Of a stretch of DNA of 64,000 nucleotides, positions 8,618 to 18,069 are shown piece by piece (positions within the stretch are counted from its first letter, which is position 1; the number at the start of each line of letters is the position of its first letter). Source of the DNA: Pseudomonas sp. 30_B (GTDB lineage Bacteria; Pseudomonadota; Gammaproteobacteria; Pseudomonadales; Pseudomonadaceae). The stretch lies in NCBI RefSeq assembly GCF_017491605.1, contig NZ_JAFGYY010000027.1, forward strand, positions 1 to 64,000, read 5' to 3'. The notes beneath the pieces were generated by a model. That model searched no databases and was not told where the DNA came from. It saw only the letters and a program-made list of their open reading frames with translations. Both the position numbers and the translations under genes were made by a program.

Positions 8618-10297
8618 TCAGTTCTGCAGTTCGGCCTGGCTTTCCACGGGGTCGAGCAGCACGGCGCGTTGCTGGCGTACCAGCAGGTCGAAGATCTGTT
8701 CCTGTTTCTCGCCCAGCACGCCGTTGAAGGAGATGCCGGAAGACTTGGTTGGGCCGAGCATGCTGACCTTGTAGAGCTCCAGCGACAGCGGCGAGTCCAC
8801 CGACAGCGGGCCGGAGCCGTTGCCGGCCAGCTTGCCGCCGACCACGATCAGCGAGACCTTGGTGTCGAAGGGGTCGAGGTCGATGTTGCGGTCGGTGTCG
8901 GACAGGTCCTTGATGTGGCCGTAGACGCCCATCAATTGGTTGCCGGCGGCGAGGTTCTCGTACAGGCGGATGTTCACGCTGTTACGGATACGGATGCCGT
9001 GGCGCAGGTTGGCCAGCACCTGGTTGCCATAGATGAGGTTGTCGCCCGACTCGTAGAGGGTGATGCCGTCGGAGTGGTTGCGGTAAACCTCGTTGTAGGC
9101 GACCAGGTTGCGTTCGGAGTTACGGTCCAGGACGATCCCGGAAAGGTGGTTGTCGTAGGTCTTGTTCTTGAAGATCCAGCTGTCGTTCACCTCACGGGAA
9201 ACGATGATGCCGTGCTTCTTCTTGGTCCCGTGGACCTCGTTCTCGGCGATGATCAGGCGGTGCGAGCGGTCGTGCGGGTCGATGCCGTAGATGATGTTGT
9301 CGCGGTAGGTATTGCCGCGCACCACGAGGTCGTCGGCCTCGTAGCAGTAGAAGCCGTACCAAGCGTCGACGAAGGTCGAGCCGATCACCCAGCCCTTGGG
9401 ACGCGGACGTTTCATGGTCTTGTCCATGCCCGGGCTGTACTGGGAGATGGAGATGCCGTAGGCCTTGGAGGCGTTGTAGCCGAAGCTGGTGAAGGTGCTG
9501 TTCACCAGATAGGCCTCGGCGCCGCCCCAGGAGATCAGGAAGGGACGGAATTCATTCGGGGACTTGAACCAGGCCGGTTCCTTCTTCGCCTCGTTCCAGG
9601 CGGTGACCTTGGTGTCGCGGACGAACAGCTTGCCGTCGTTAACCAGGAACGCGCCGCGGTCCTGGGACAGGCGCAGCTCCTTGACCTTGCCGTCGATCTC
9701 CAGGGTTGCGCCCTGGCTCACCACGATGGGCAGGCGGGCCACGTAGATACCGGGCTCGACCTCTTCCAGCGCGGTCTTCGGCAGCTTGCCGATGAGATCG
9801 GACAGGTTGACGTAGCCGCCTTCGATGAAGACCGCCTGGGGCATCTGGCGTTGGCGCTTCACCCATTCGGCGAGGCGGTTCTTGCCGCCGGTGAATTCCT
9901 TCAGCGGTTGCTGCTGGACCATGCGCTGCACCAGGGCCTTGCCATGTTTGCTGCGGTCGATCTTCTTCTGTACGGCCTCGGCGGTATAGCCGGTGAGGTC
10001 GGGCAGCTTGGGCGGGTCCAGCTTCAGCGGCTCGCTGGGCGCGGTGGTCACGGTGTAGTTGCCGGACTGCTTGAGTGTCTTGGTATGGCCCGGCTCGTTG
10101 TCCGCCGGTTCCTCGGGAGCCTTTTCGGTGCTGGTGCTTTTCGCACTGTCCTTCTTGCCATGGGCGGCGGTGGCCGCCTTGGCGCTGGCGGCGGCTTTTT
10201 CCGCGGACGGTGCGGCCCACACCGGCGCGGCGGCGCTCAGCAGGCCGCCGAGCAGCAGCGCGGTAAGCGGCAGGGGGTGTAACGGATGGCGGTTCAT
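8618..10297 (-). CDS. algG: AlgG: mannuronan C5-epimerase
   Basis: This periplasmic right-handed beta-helix enzyme (559 aa) converts mannuronate to guluronate residues in the polymer and protects it during export. The catalytic motif DPHDRSHRL is present within the repeated beta-helix coils (many N/G-rich turns such as VVRGNTYRDN). A signal peptide ends near AAAPVWA. Residues ~30-85 are an Ala/Lys/Ser/Glu-rich linker. I chose the ATG at 10297 because MNRHPLHPLPLTALLLGGLL begins a signal peptide; the frame is open 51 codons further upstream without one. A 161-bp spacer separates it from algE. Confidence 0.95.
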   Translation of the reverse strand: MNRHPLHPLPLTALLLGGLLSAAAPVWAAPSAEKAAASAKAATAAHGKKDSAKSTSTEKAPEEPADNEPGHTKTLKQSGNYTVTTAPSEPLKLDPPKLPDLTGYTAEAVQKKIDRSKHGKALVQRMVQQQPLKEFTGGKNRLAEWVKRQRQMPQAVFIEGGYVNLSDLIGKLPKTALEEVEPGIYVARLPIVVSQGATLEIDGKVKELRLSQDRGAFLVNDGKLFVRDTKVTAWNEAKKEPAWFKSPNEFRPFLISWGGAEAYLVNSTFTSFGYNASKAYGISISQYSPGMDKTMKRPRPKGWVIGSTFVDAWYGFYCYEADDLVVRGNTYRDNIIYGIDPHDRSHRLIIAENEVHGTKKKHGIIVSREVNDSWIFKNKTYDNHLSGIVLDRNSERNLVAYNEVYRNHSDGITLYESGDNLIYGNQVLANLRHGIRIRNSVNIRLYENLAAGNQLMGVYGHIKDLSDTDRNIDLDPFDTKVSLIVVGGKLAGNGSGPLSVDSPLSLELYKVSMLGPTKSSGISFNGVLGEKQEQIFDLLVRQQRAVLLDPVESQAELQN

Positions 10298-10458
10298 GGC
10301 CGTTGTCTCCTTGCGAGCGCTGGCATGGCTTGTCGGGTTCCCGGGCTTGGGTGCGCGACGGGGCAGCGGGGCGGCCCGAAGGCCGCTGTCCGCCGGTGCT
10401 TTTCCGTCATTCCCGCTCAGGCGGGGAACCCACGACAAACCAGCCATCACTGCAGTCC

Positions 10459-11994
10459 TCAGAAGCGCCAGATGACGTCGATGAAGGCGTGGTGCATGGT
10501 CGAGTCCACGTGGCTGCCGTAGGCGTCGCCCGGCTTGAACACGCCGCCACGCAGGCGCACCAGTGCCGAGGGCTCGTCGATGCTCTGGCTCATCGACGCC
10601 GGCAGCAGACCCTGTTTGAAGTACTTGGTGACGACCAGGTCGGCCTCCTGGCCGAGGTCCTTGGAGTCGTTCACCAACGGAGCGTTGATGCCGCTGTTGC
10701 CGATGTCCGAGCCGCCGTCGACGCGACGGAACTTGTGGTACACGACGCTGGCGTCGTAGTCCTCGTGCATCTGCCAGGAACCGAACAGGGTGGCGGCCTC
10801 GACGTTCGAGAGCTCACCGCGGAAGGCTTCACCGAAGCGGGCCACGCGGGCGCGGGTGCCAGTGAAGTTGGAGCGGTTGCTTTCCAGGCCGGTCTGCTCG
10901 AACTGGTCCTCGCCGTTCTTGCCGCCGCCACTGCCGCGGGCGTAGGCGCCGCCGACGCGCCACTGCTCGTCGATGTTCCAGCGCAGGCCGAGGTCGACGC
11001 CGTAGGCGTCCACGTCGCCGCTCTGCTTGCCGGTGGCGATGCTCTCGCCGTTCACCGGGACGGTGGTCAGGCGATCGCGGTTACCGGTCAGCCAGGTGGC
11101 GCCGGCCCAGTAGTTGATGGGCATCTGCGAGCGCCAGTTGTAGCCGTCGCCGTTGGCTTCCAGGCCCACCCAGGTGAGGTCGCCGGTGGATTTCTTGTCC
11201 AGCGAGTCGACGGTTTCGCCCGGGTCCGGCAGGCTGCCGCTGTCGTCGGCGTGGTGCAGGCGCAGGCCGACCCAGTGGTTGGGCATCCACTGCGTGGAGA
11301 TGTCGCCGAAGACGTGGGTGCGGTCCTTGTCCGCCGGTGCCAGGTCGGTGATGTCAGTGCGGTAGTCGGAGAAGCGCTGGGCGGCGCCGACGTGGGCACG
11401 CAGCAGGGTGGTGTCGAAGGTCCAGTTCAGGGCCTCGATATTGGTGTCCTGCCAGGTGCCGCTTTCTTCTCGCAGGCGCTGGCGGCCGAAGCGCAGGTGC
11501 TCACCGGGGTACTGGGTAAGGCCGGCGTAGTCCACCCAGAATTCGCGCAGGGCCAGGTAGGCGTCGTCCGGCTCGCGCTTGTTGTCATTGCCGCTTCTGT
11601 CGTTGGTGACGTCGTCGGACTGCAGGGTGTCGGTCTGGATGGTGTCGGTGGCGGCGACCGCCTGACCCATCACGTAGGCGCTCCAGTCGCCCCACTGGCC
11701 GAAGGCCCAGGGACGCAGGTCGATACCGATACCGTTGAGGTCGCCGCCCGGGGCGGTGCCCAGGTCGCGGTCGTCCTCGGATTCGGCGGTGATCTTTACG
11801 TCGAGGCCGTAGTTCTTTGGCGGCTCCTCGGCCGCGTAGGCGAGACTGCCGAACAGGGTGCCGGCGAGGCTGATGCCGGCGCCGAGCATGGCTGGGAACA
11901 GGCGTGCGCGGCGAACGGCGGAAGCCAGAGCACGCGGCTGAATCCCTTCGACAAGAGCAAACGGCGGGGTGGTCATCGTATCGTTGCGCTTCAT
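10459..11994 (-). CDS. algE: AlgE: outer-membrane alginate porin
   Basis: An 18-stranded beta-barrel that exports alginate across the outer membrane. It is 511 aa and ends in the typical outer-membrane C-terminus IWRF. The conserved start of the barrel (NYGLDVKITAESEDDRDLG) follows a signal peptide of about 54 residues ending SLAYA, which is longer than usual. An internal start at MTTPPF is possible. The ATG overlaps the algK stop (ATGA), so the two genes are translationally coupled. Confidence 0.96.
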   Translation of the reverse strand: MKRNDTMTTPPFALVEGIQPRALASAVRRARLFPAMLGAGISLAGTLFGSLAYAAEEPPKNYGLDVKITAESEDDRDLGTAPGGDLNGIGIDLRPWAFGQWGDWSAYVMGQAVAATDTIQTDTLQSDDVTNDRSGNDNKREPDDAYLALREFWVDYAGLTQYPGEHLRFGRQRLREESGTWQDTNIEALNWTFDTTLLRAHVGAAQRFSDYRTDITDLAPADKDRTHVFGDISTQWMPNHWVGLRLHHADDSGSLPDPGETVDSLDKKSTGDLTWVGLEANGDGYNWRSQMPINYWAGATWLTGNRDRLTTVPVNGESIATGKQSGDVDAYGVDLGLRWNIDEQWRVGGAYARGSGGGKNGEDQFEQTGLESNRSNFTGTRARVARFGEAFRGELSNVEAATLFGSWQMHEDYDASVVYHKFRRVDGGSDIGNSGINAPLVNDSKDLGQEADLVVTKYFKQGLLPASMSQSIDEPSALVRLRGGVFKPGDAYGSHVDSTMHHAFIDVIWRF

Positions 11995-13400
11995 AGGTTT
12001 TCTTGTTCCTGGTTGTTCTGCAGAAGGCTGACGGTGGCTTGCCAGTTGGCGCCGCGCGTTTGTTCTTCGCGCTTGAGCAACTGCTGGGCAGCAGTGCGGT
12101 CAGCCGGTTGTATCTGCGGCTCGATCTGCGTCATCAGGTCGGTGGCGGTGGGGACCTGCTGGCGTTTTGCGAGCTCGCCGAACACGTAGGCGTTGACCAG
12201 GTTTGGCCGGACGCCACGTCCCTGCGAATACAGTTGCGCCAGAGCCATGTCGGCGCTGGCTTGTCCTGCGCGGGCGGCGATCAGCAGGTGGTCCACCGCT
12301 TTCTGCGGGTAGACCTTGCCGAGGTAGCCGCGGCGGTAGATCTGGCCCAGGTAGTAATGCGCCTGAGGCTCGGTGGCGGCGGCCTTGAGCAGGTGCTGCT
12401 CGGCCTTCTGCGGTTCCTGCGGGGCCCACTTGCCGTCGTAGTAGAGGCGGCCCAGCAACAGCTCGGCGCGCGGTTGGGCGGCGTCCTGGGCCTTCTTCAG
12501 GTAGTCGAGCATCTGGTTCAGGTCGCCCAGGTCGGGGTTGTCGTACTGCAGCTTGGCCAGGCTCACCCAGCCCGCCGGGTAGGTCGGCGCGATCTCGGTG
12601 AGCAGCGCCTGCGCGGCTTGCGGATCGGGCGTGCCGAGGTTCGGATCGGCCAGCACGCCGGCCACCGAGTCGACGCGCTCGGAGGGCACGCGGCCGGCTT
12701 TCCAGGCGGCCTTGAGTGCTTCGATGTGGGCCTTCTGCTTATCCGCGTTGCCCTGGATCTGGTACACGGTGGCCAGCTCCATCCAGCACACGTCCATGCG
12801 GTTCAGCCAGCGCTGGCAGACCTGCTCGACCTCGCCCAGGTGCTGGTTGTAGGTGCCCTGGGTGCGGTAGAGGATGATCTGCGCCAGGTCCGCCTGCGGC
12901 AGGCCCTGTTCGCGCCACTGGTCGATGCGCTGCTGCGGGTTCACGTTCGGCCAGGCCTGCGGGTATTGCAGGTAGAGGACGATCAGCGGCACCAATGCGC
13001 TGTCCTCGCCTTCGTTGAAGGCGCGGGTCAGCAGTTGCTCGGCTTCGCGGTGCTCGGCGTCGGTGCCGCCGGGCTTGGCCGCCAGCCATTTGCCCAGGCG
13101 GGCACGGGCGCGCGGCGAGGTCTCGGCCGCTTCGCGGTAGAGCTTCTCGGCGCGGGCCTGTTCGGCCGGGTCGCCGGTGGCGGTCTGCATGTCGGCCAGA
13201 CCGACCTGTGCGTCGGCGTACCCCATGGTCGCCAGGGCCTGGAAGTTGGCCTGGGCGGTGGCGATGTCGCCACGCTCCAGGGCCTCCTGGGCCAGGCGCT
13301 CGTCAGGCAGGCCGGCGCAGCCAGCGGCCACGGCGATGGCCAGTGCCAGGGCCAGCTTCGGGGCCATCTTCAGGGCAAGGGCTTCGACGGGACGGTTCAT
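11991..13400 (-). CDS. algK: AlgK: outer-membrane TPR lipoprotein of the alginate secretin
   Basis: This 469-aa lipoprotein made of TPR/Sel1-like helical repeats is needed to place AlgE and scaffold the periplasmic alginate complex. The lipobox is AVAAGC at about residues 23-28. Repeats are visible, for example YADAQVGLADMQTATGDPAEQARAEKLY and AELLLGRLYYDGKWAPQEPQKAEQHL. The ATG is 13 bp downstream of the alg44 stop. The stop overlaps the algE start by 4 bp. Confidence 0.95.
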   Translation of the reverse strand: MNRPVEALALKMAPKLALALAIAVAAGCAGLPDERLAQEALERGDIATAQANFQALATMGYADAQVGLADMQTATGDPAEQARAEKLYREAAETSPRARARLGKWLAAKPGGTDAEHREAEQLLTRAFNEGEDSALVPLIVLYLQYPQAWPNVNPQQRIDQWREQGLPQADLAQIILYRTQGTYNQHLGEVEQVCQRWLNRMDVCWMELATVYQIQGNADKQKAHIEALKAAWKAGRVPSERVDSVAGVLADPNLGTPDPQAAQALLTEIAPTYPAGWVSLAKLQYDNPDLGDLNQMLDYLKKAQDAAQPRAELLLGRLYYDGKWAPQEPQKAEQHLLKAAATEPQAHYYLGQIYRRGYLGKVYPQKAVDHLLIAARAGQASADMALAQLYSQGRGVRPNLVNAYVFGELAKRQQVPTATDLMTQIEPQIQPADRTAAQQLLKREEQTRGANWQATVSLLQNNQEQENL

Positions 13401-13413
13401 GGCATGTTCCCTC

Positions 13414-14583
13414 TTAGCGTGCGGTGGCCAGGGCCATCGCCTTGTTCAGCAGGGTGCGGCCCGGCAGGCCGCCGATGCTGACTTCGGTCGGGCGACCGGC
13501 GAGCAGGGTGTCCAGCGGCTGGTCGGGCTGGATCTGCACGCGGATTTCCGAGGCCAGGTCGCCGTCCACCGGAGCGGTGCGGACGATACGGCCGCCACGG
13601 ACTTCGCTGTCACCGGCGATCTGGAAGTGCACGGCGGTGCCCGGCGAGAGTTCGGCGGCGTTGCGGTAGGGGAAGCGCGCCTCGACGGTGGCGGTGCTGT
13701 CGCGCGGGGTCAGGGTGAAGATGATGTCGCCCTTGTTGGCGAACTGGCCGTTGGCCACGCGCTGCTCGACCACGCGGCAGTCGCACGGGCTGGTCAGGGT
13801 GCCTTTCATCTGGTGGCCGAACAGCTTCTCGATATTGCTCGGGCTGAGCTGTTCTTCGCTCAGGTTGCCCTTGAGCAGGTCCAGCAGGTTGGCGGAGAAG
13901 GTGGCGATCGGCGCGCCCTTGGCCACGTCCGCGCCGGCTTCCACCAGGCTCTCCACGGTGCCTTCGCGGGGCATGGTGATCTGCTGGTTGGCGACGTTGA
14001 CCACGCCCGAGTCGGCGTGGGTGACGAAGTACAGGTTGTAGACCTGGTTGAGGATGACCGCGAAGGCGCCCACGCCGACCACGAAGATGGCGGTGCTCAG
14101 GGTCACGGCGCGCATGCGGCTGAAGAAGCCCATGCCGCCGGAGCCTGCGCCGTGCTTGCGGGCCTTGGTGAAGTTCTCGCGCTGCAGGGTGTTGAGCATG
14201 TCGCCGACGCTGATCACTTCACCGGCCAGGAAGGAGGTGATCAGGTAGCGCAGGGCGGCGACTTCGCGCGGCTTCAGGTGCTGGAATTCGCAACCGACGC
14301 GGCGGCTGTCCGGGTCGTAGGAGCGCACCTGGAAGTCCACTTCCAGGGAAAAGCTGATGCTGTCGATCTGGAACAGCAGCTTGCCCTTGTGCAGGTCGCC
14401 GGCCTGGATCGGCGCGCCGCTGGCGGTGAAGGCGAAGCCGCCGGCGGAGATGTCCAGCAGGCGGGCATCGACACCTTCACGGTTGGCACCGATATAGCGG
14501 ATGCGCGCGGGCAGTTTGACCCGGGCATGCTGGCGCTGGGCTTCGGATTCGTGCACGACATTGACGTTGACGGCGGTATTCAT
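13414..14583 (-). CDS. alg44: Alg44: c-di-GMP-binding PilZ co-polymerase
   Basis: An inner-membrane protein of 389 aa that activates polymerisation by Alg8 when its cytoplasmic PilZ domain binds c-di-GMP. The binding residues are all present: R17 and R21 (QRQHAR) and D44-S46-G49 (LLDISAGG). One transmembrane segment follows at about residues 160-180 (LSTAIFVVGVGAFAVILNQVYNL). The rest is a periplasmic membrane-fusion-protein-like domain. It sits 33 bp after alg8. Confidence 0.96.
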   Translation of the reverse strand: MNTAVNVNVVHESEAQRQHARVKLPARIRYIGANREGVDARLLDISAGGFAFTASGAPIQAGDLHKGKLLFQIDSISFSLEVDFQVRSYDPDSRRVGCEFQHLKPREVAALRYLITSFLAGEVISVGDMLNTLQRENFTKARKHGAGSGGMGFFSRMRAVTLSTAIFVVGVGAFAVILNQVYNLYFVTHADSGVVNVANQQITMPREGTVESLVEAGADVAKGAPIATFSANLLDLLKGNLSEEQLSPSNIEKLFGHQMKGTLTSPCDCRVVEQRVANGQFANKGDIIFTLTPRDSTATVEARFPYRNAAELSPGTAVHFQIAGDSEVRGGRIVRTAPVDGDLASEIRVQIQPDQPLDTLLAGRPTEVSIGGLPGRTLLNKAMALATAR

Positions 14584-14616
14584 GTGGGCGAGTCCTGTTG
14601 TAGCTAATAGGGGCGG

Positions 14617-16104
14617 TCAGACGATGGTCAGCAGTACGGCAACGAAGACGCTGGCCGCGGAGAAGGTCATGGCGCGTGAGGACCAGGTGTTGAACCATTG
14701 CTGGAAGCTGGCCAGGCCACGGTCGAGCTTGGTGTTCTGGCGGGTCCAGGACTGCTGGTCGAGGCGGAAGAACACGTAGATCTTCACCATGGCGCCGACG
14801 ATCTGGTTGTAATAAAGAATCAGCGGGTAGGCCGGCCCGATGTGGTGCCCCGACAGCGACAGCAGCAGGGTCAGCACGAAGCGGGTGATCCCGATCCACA
14901 GCAGGTAGACCAGCAGGAAGACGATGCTGTACTTGATGCTGGCGATGATCGCGGCGACCAGGCCGAGCAGGCAGGTCCACATCGACAGGCGCTGGTCGAA
15001 CAGCACCACGCTGGTGAACCAGCCCAGGCGCTGGGGGCCCAGGGCCAGGGCCCGGGAGTTCTGCCGCAGGTTGTTGCCGTACCAGCGGAACATCAGCTTG
15101 CGGCTGGCCTTGACGAAGCTCTTCTCCGGCGGGTGCTCGACGGTATTGATCGCCGCGTCCGGCACGTAGAAGGTGTCGTAGCCCAGGCGCATCAGGCTGT
15201 ACCAGCTGGACTTGTCGTCGCCGGTGAGGAACTGGAAGCGGCCCAGGCGCCAGTGGTCGAGGTGGTCGCTTTCCACGTCGGCGATGAAGTCCGGGTCGGT
15301 GACGACCTGGGCGCGGAACACCGACATGCGCCCGGTCATGGTCAGCACGCGCTTGGACAGTGCCATCGAGCACATGTTGATGTGGCGCTGGGCGAAGCGC
15401 AGCTTGTGCCACTCGCTCATGATGTAGCCGCCCTGCACCTCGCAGAATTCGTTAGTGGTCAGGCCGCCGACATTGGAGAAGAGCTTGAACCAGGGCACGG
15501 TCTTGCGCACCACGCCGGGCTCCAGCACGGTGTCGCCGTCGATCACTGCGACCACGGCGTGTTCGTCCGGCAGGTCACGGGAGATGGCGCGGAAGCCGTG
15601 GGCCAGGCCGTCGCGCTTGCCGGTGCCGGGGATGCGCACGAAGTCGAGCGAAACGTGTTCCGGCGGATTGAGTTTCTGCCACTGCTGCTTGATCAGCACC
15701 TCGTCGGACATCTCGACGATGGAGCACACCACGGTGGTGGGATAGCCGCAGGCGATGGCCTCCTGGATGACCGAGCGATAGACCATGGAGGTGGTCAGCG
15801 CGTCGATGCGGAAGCTGGTGACCATCAGGAAGACATGGGATGGATCGGCCGCGTCGCCCATCTTGCGCAGCTTGCGGCGGTAGTAGGGGTAGACCCCGTA
15901 GAGGAACAGCATGCCGCGCAGGAAGTGCAGGCCGCCCATCGAATAGCGCCAGATGCCGACCGCACCGATCAGCAGCAGGAAGTCCTTGGAATCGGCGTCG
16001 AACACGGTCTTGGGCACTGCCAGCGCCAATACCATCAGCAGGCTGAGGAAGGCCAGCCAGCCCAGGGCTTCACCGATTACTCGTTTGTAGGTTTCCATGG
16101 TCAT
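14617..16104 (-). CDS. alg8: Alg8: alginate polymerase (family 2 glycosyltransferase)
   Basis: This membrane processive GT2 enzyme (495 aa) uses GDP-mannuronic acid to make polymannuronate. Catalytic aspartates are in VVAVIDGDTVLEPG and in the TGDDKSSW segment. N-terminal and C-terminal transmembrane segments flank the catalytic loop. Two starts are possible, MTMETYK (16104) and METYK (16098), and the ribosome site is weak (ACGGA). The 205 bp upstream, between it and algD, hold a very stable hairpin and a nested palindrome that may affect its expression. Confidence 0.96.
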   Translation of the reverse strand: MTMETYKRVIGEALGWLAFLSLLMVLALAVPKTVFDADSKDFLLLIGAVGIWRYSMGGLHFLRGMLFLYGVYPYYRRKLRKMGDAADPSHVFLMVTSFRIDALTTSMVYRSVIQEAIACGYPTTVVCSIVEMSDEVLIKQQWQKLNPPEHVSLDFVRIPGTGKRDGLAHGFRAISRDLPDEHAVVAVIDGDTVLEPGVVRKTVPWFKLFSNVGGLTTNEFCEVQGGYIMSEWHKLRFAQRHINMCSMALSKRVLTMTGRMSVFRAQVVTDPDFIADVESDHLDHWRLGRFQFLTGDDKSSWYSLMRLGYDTFYVPDAAINTVEHPPEKSFVKASRKLMFRWYGNNLRQNSRALALGPQRLGWFTSVVLFDQRLSMWTCLLGLVAAIIASIKYSIVFLLVYLLWIGITRFVLTLLLSLSGHHIGPAYPLILYYNQIVGAMVKIYVFFRLDQQSWTRQNTKLDRGLASFQQWFNTWSSRAMTFSAASVFVAVLLTIV

Positions 16105-16122
16105 GCATCCGTCTGGTGAGGT

Positions 16123-16157
16123 CCGGTTACCAGCACGCGTGGCGTGCTGGTAACCGG
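16123..16157 (-). repeat. 16-bp perfect hairpin just upstream of alg8
   Basis: CCGGTTACCAGCACGC (16123-16138) pairs perfectly with 16142-16157 around a 3-nt loop. It ends 19 nt before the alg8 ATG in the polycistronic mRNA. On the minus (operon) strand no T-run follows, so it is not a classic terminator in that direction. On the plus strand a T5 tract follows at 16161-16165. Confidence 0.85.
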
Positions 16158-16184
16158 CGCTTTTTCGCTCTGCGGGTAAGGTCT

Positions 16185-16302
16185 CGATCGAGCGAGCTAG
16201 AGTCCGGCTAGGCGGAGAGGGACGAGGAAGCGGAGTTCACTCAAGTGAATGAGCATTTCCGAGTTCCTCTCCAACGACGCCGGGCCGACGCGCAGCCGAT
16301 CG
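16185..16302. repeat. Nested imperfect palindrome between algD and alg8
   Basis: The dyad centres near 16243. The inner arms are TTCACT/AGTGAA (16236-16249), intermediate arms GAGGAA/TTCCTC, and the outer arms CGATCG at both ends. From memory this sequence resembles a recurring Pseudomonas intergenic element; that needs a search. It runs to within 8 bp of the algD stop. Confidence 0.6.
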
Positions 16303-16309
16303 ATTCGGA

Positions 16310-17620
16310 TCACCAGCAGATGCCTTCGGCGCGCTCGTTGGTGCCGTGCGACATGAAGCCGATCAGATCGACCACCTTCTTGCCCTGCGGCGCCTGGTTC
16401 ACCACGTCGACGAACAGCTCGTCACCGTTGCCCAGCACCAGCACGTCGGAGGTCTTCACCACCTGGTCCAGGTCGGAAACCAGCAGCGAGGAGACGTGGG
16501 GGATCTTCGACTCGATGTACTCCTTGTTCGCGCCATGGACGCGGGCGTACTCGACGTTGCGGTCGAAGATCTGCAGCTCGTAGCCCTTGCCGATGAGCAT
16601 CTCGGCCAGTTCCACCAGCGGGCTTTCGCGCAGGTCGTCGGTGCCGGACTTGAACGACAGGCCGAGCAGGCCAACCTTGCGGGTGCCGTGCGCGGTGATC
16701 AGGTCAAAGGCTTTCTGCACCTGGTGCTGGTTGCTGCGCATGATCGAGCCGAGCATCGGGTGCTCGACGTCCAGCTGGCTGGCGCGGTAGGTGAGGGCAC
16801 GCACGTCCTTGGGCAGGCAGGAGCCGCCGAAGGCGAAGCCGGGCTTCATGTAGTAGCGCGACAGGTTGAGCTTGTTGTCCTGGCAGATGACGTCCATCAC
16901 CTCGCGACCATCGACGCCCACCGCCTTGGCGATGTTGCCGATCTCGTTGGCGAAGGTGACCTTGGCGGCGTGCCAGACGTTGCAGGTGTACTTGATCATC
17001 TCGGCGACTTCGATCGACTTGCGGATGATCGGCGCGTCGAGTTCGCGGTAGATCTCTTCCAGCAGGTCGCCGGTCTTGGCGTCCAGTTCACCGATGACGG
17101 TCATGGGCGGGAAGTCGTAGTCCTTGATCGCGGTGGATTCGCGCAGGAACTCCGGGTTGGTGCCCACGCCGAAGTCGGTGCCGGCCTTCTTGCCCGAGCA
17201 GTCCTCGATGATCGGGATCACCACGTTGTTCACGGTGCCCGGCAGGACGGTGCTGCGCACCACCACGGTGTGGCGCTCTTTCTTTTCGCGGATCGCATAA
17301 CCGATCTCGCGGCAGACCGACTCGATGTAGCCCAGGTCGAGGTCGCCATTCTTCTTGCTCGGCGTGCCGACGCAGATGAACGACACATCGGTATCCAGGA
17401 CGGCCTTCTTGAAGTCGGTGGTGCCCGACAGGCGAGCGGAACGGATGCCCTGTTCCAGCAGCGATTCCAGACCGGGTTCGACGATGGGCGACTTCCCTTT
17501 GTTGATCAGATCGATCTTGGTGGTGGAAACATCCACCCCGACGACTTCGTGGCCTCGTGCGGACAGGCAGCCGGCACATACTGCGCCAACATACCCAAGA
17601 CCAAAGATGCTGATTCGCAT
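16310..17620 (-). CDS. algD: AlgD: GDP-mannose 6-dehydrogenase
   Basis: It oxidises GDP-mannose to GDP-mannuronic acid with two NAD+, the committed and rate-limiting step of alginate synthesis. At 436 aa it equals the P. aeruginosa length. The NAD-binding motif GLGYVG lies at residues 8-13, and the catalytic cysteine is in FAFGGSCLPKDVRAL (about residue 268). The start is the ATG at 17620 (MRISIFGLG) behind GAGGTG; the frame continues 11 codons upstream without reason to use them. It is the first gene of the operon, with a long untranslated leader. Confidence 0.98.
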   Translation of the reverse strand: MRISIFGLGYVGAVCAGCLSARGHEVVGVDVSTTKIDLINKGKSPIVEPGLESLLEQGIRSARLSGTTDFKKAVLDTDVSFICVGTPSKKNGDLDLGYIESVCREIGYAIREKKERHTVVVRSTVLPGTVNNVVIPIIEDCSGKKAGTDFGVGTNPEFLRESTAIKDYDFPPMTVIGELDAKTGDLLEEIYRELDAPIIRKSIEVAEMIKYTCNVWHAAKVTFANEIGNIAKAVGVDGREVMDVICQDNKLNLSRYYMKPGFAFGGSCLPKDVRALTYRASQLDVEHPMLGSIMRSNQHQVQKAFDLITAHGTRKVGLLGLSFKSGTDDLRESPLVELAEMLIGKGYELQIFDRNVEYARVHGANKEYIESKIPHVSSLLVSDLDQVVKTSDVLVLGNGDELFVDVVNQAPQGKKVVDLIGFMSHGTNERAEGICW

Positions 17621-18039
17621 CGCATTCACCTCGTTCAATTGTCGAGCTTTCAAAGTTGCCCGGAAGGGCGGTTATATATCTGGCCCCGAAGGACCTTTAT
17701 TCAGGGTGAAAGAACCCGCGGAAGGCACGCTCAGGTGTCCTCCGTACTTCCTCCGGTAAGGCAGGGAAAGTAGTGCTAAACTTCAGAGCACTGTCTTTGG
17801 GCAAGTTTCAAATACTTGCCCTGTTTTGTTGCAGGCGGATTTCACCCTGGGTTGTTTATCCGCTCCGCTGTGCTCCGAGTTGTGTAGATGACTGTCTTCG
17901 TCACCTAAAAATTCATTTTTTTCATGAGCTTGTGATCGTTCTGGTGTCGATTGGTAATGCCTTTAGGTAATTACCGTTAGAACAAAGCGCTCATCACATC
18001 AATGCAGTTTCGTGATCTGCATCAATGATCGTTGCGGAA

Positions 18040-18069
18040 ATAGGATTTTTCCAAAGTGGGGTTAGTTCC
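18040..18069 (-). promoter_or_regulatory. AlgU (sigma-22)-type algD promoter
   Basis: On the minus strand, GGAACT (18069-18064) and TCCTAT (18045-18040) are separated by 18 nt. From memory the P. aeruginosa algD promoter has GGAACT and TCCTAT with the same 18-nt spacing, so both elements and spacing agree. The predicted start of transcription is near 18033, giving a leader of about 410 nt. Confidence 0.82.

Noticed and set aside
17773..17970. 65-codon plus-strand frame in the algD leader region
   Set aside because: It is AT-rich, has no ribosome site, and lies antisense to the algD untranslated leader.
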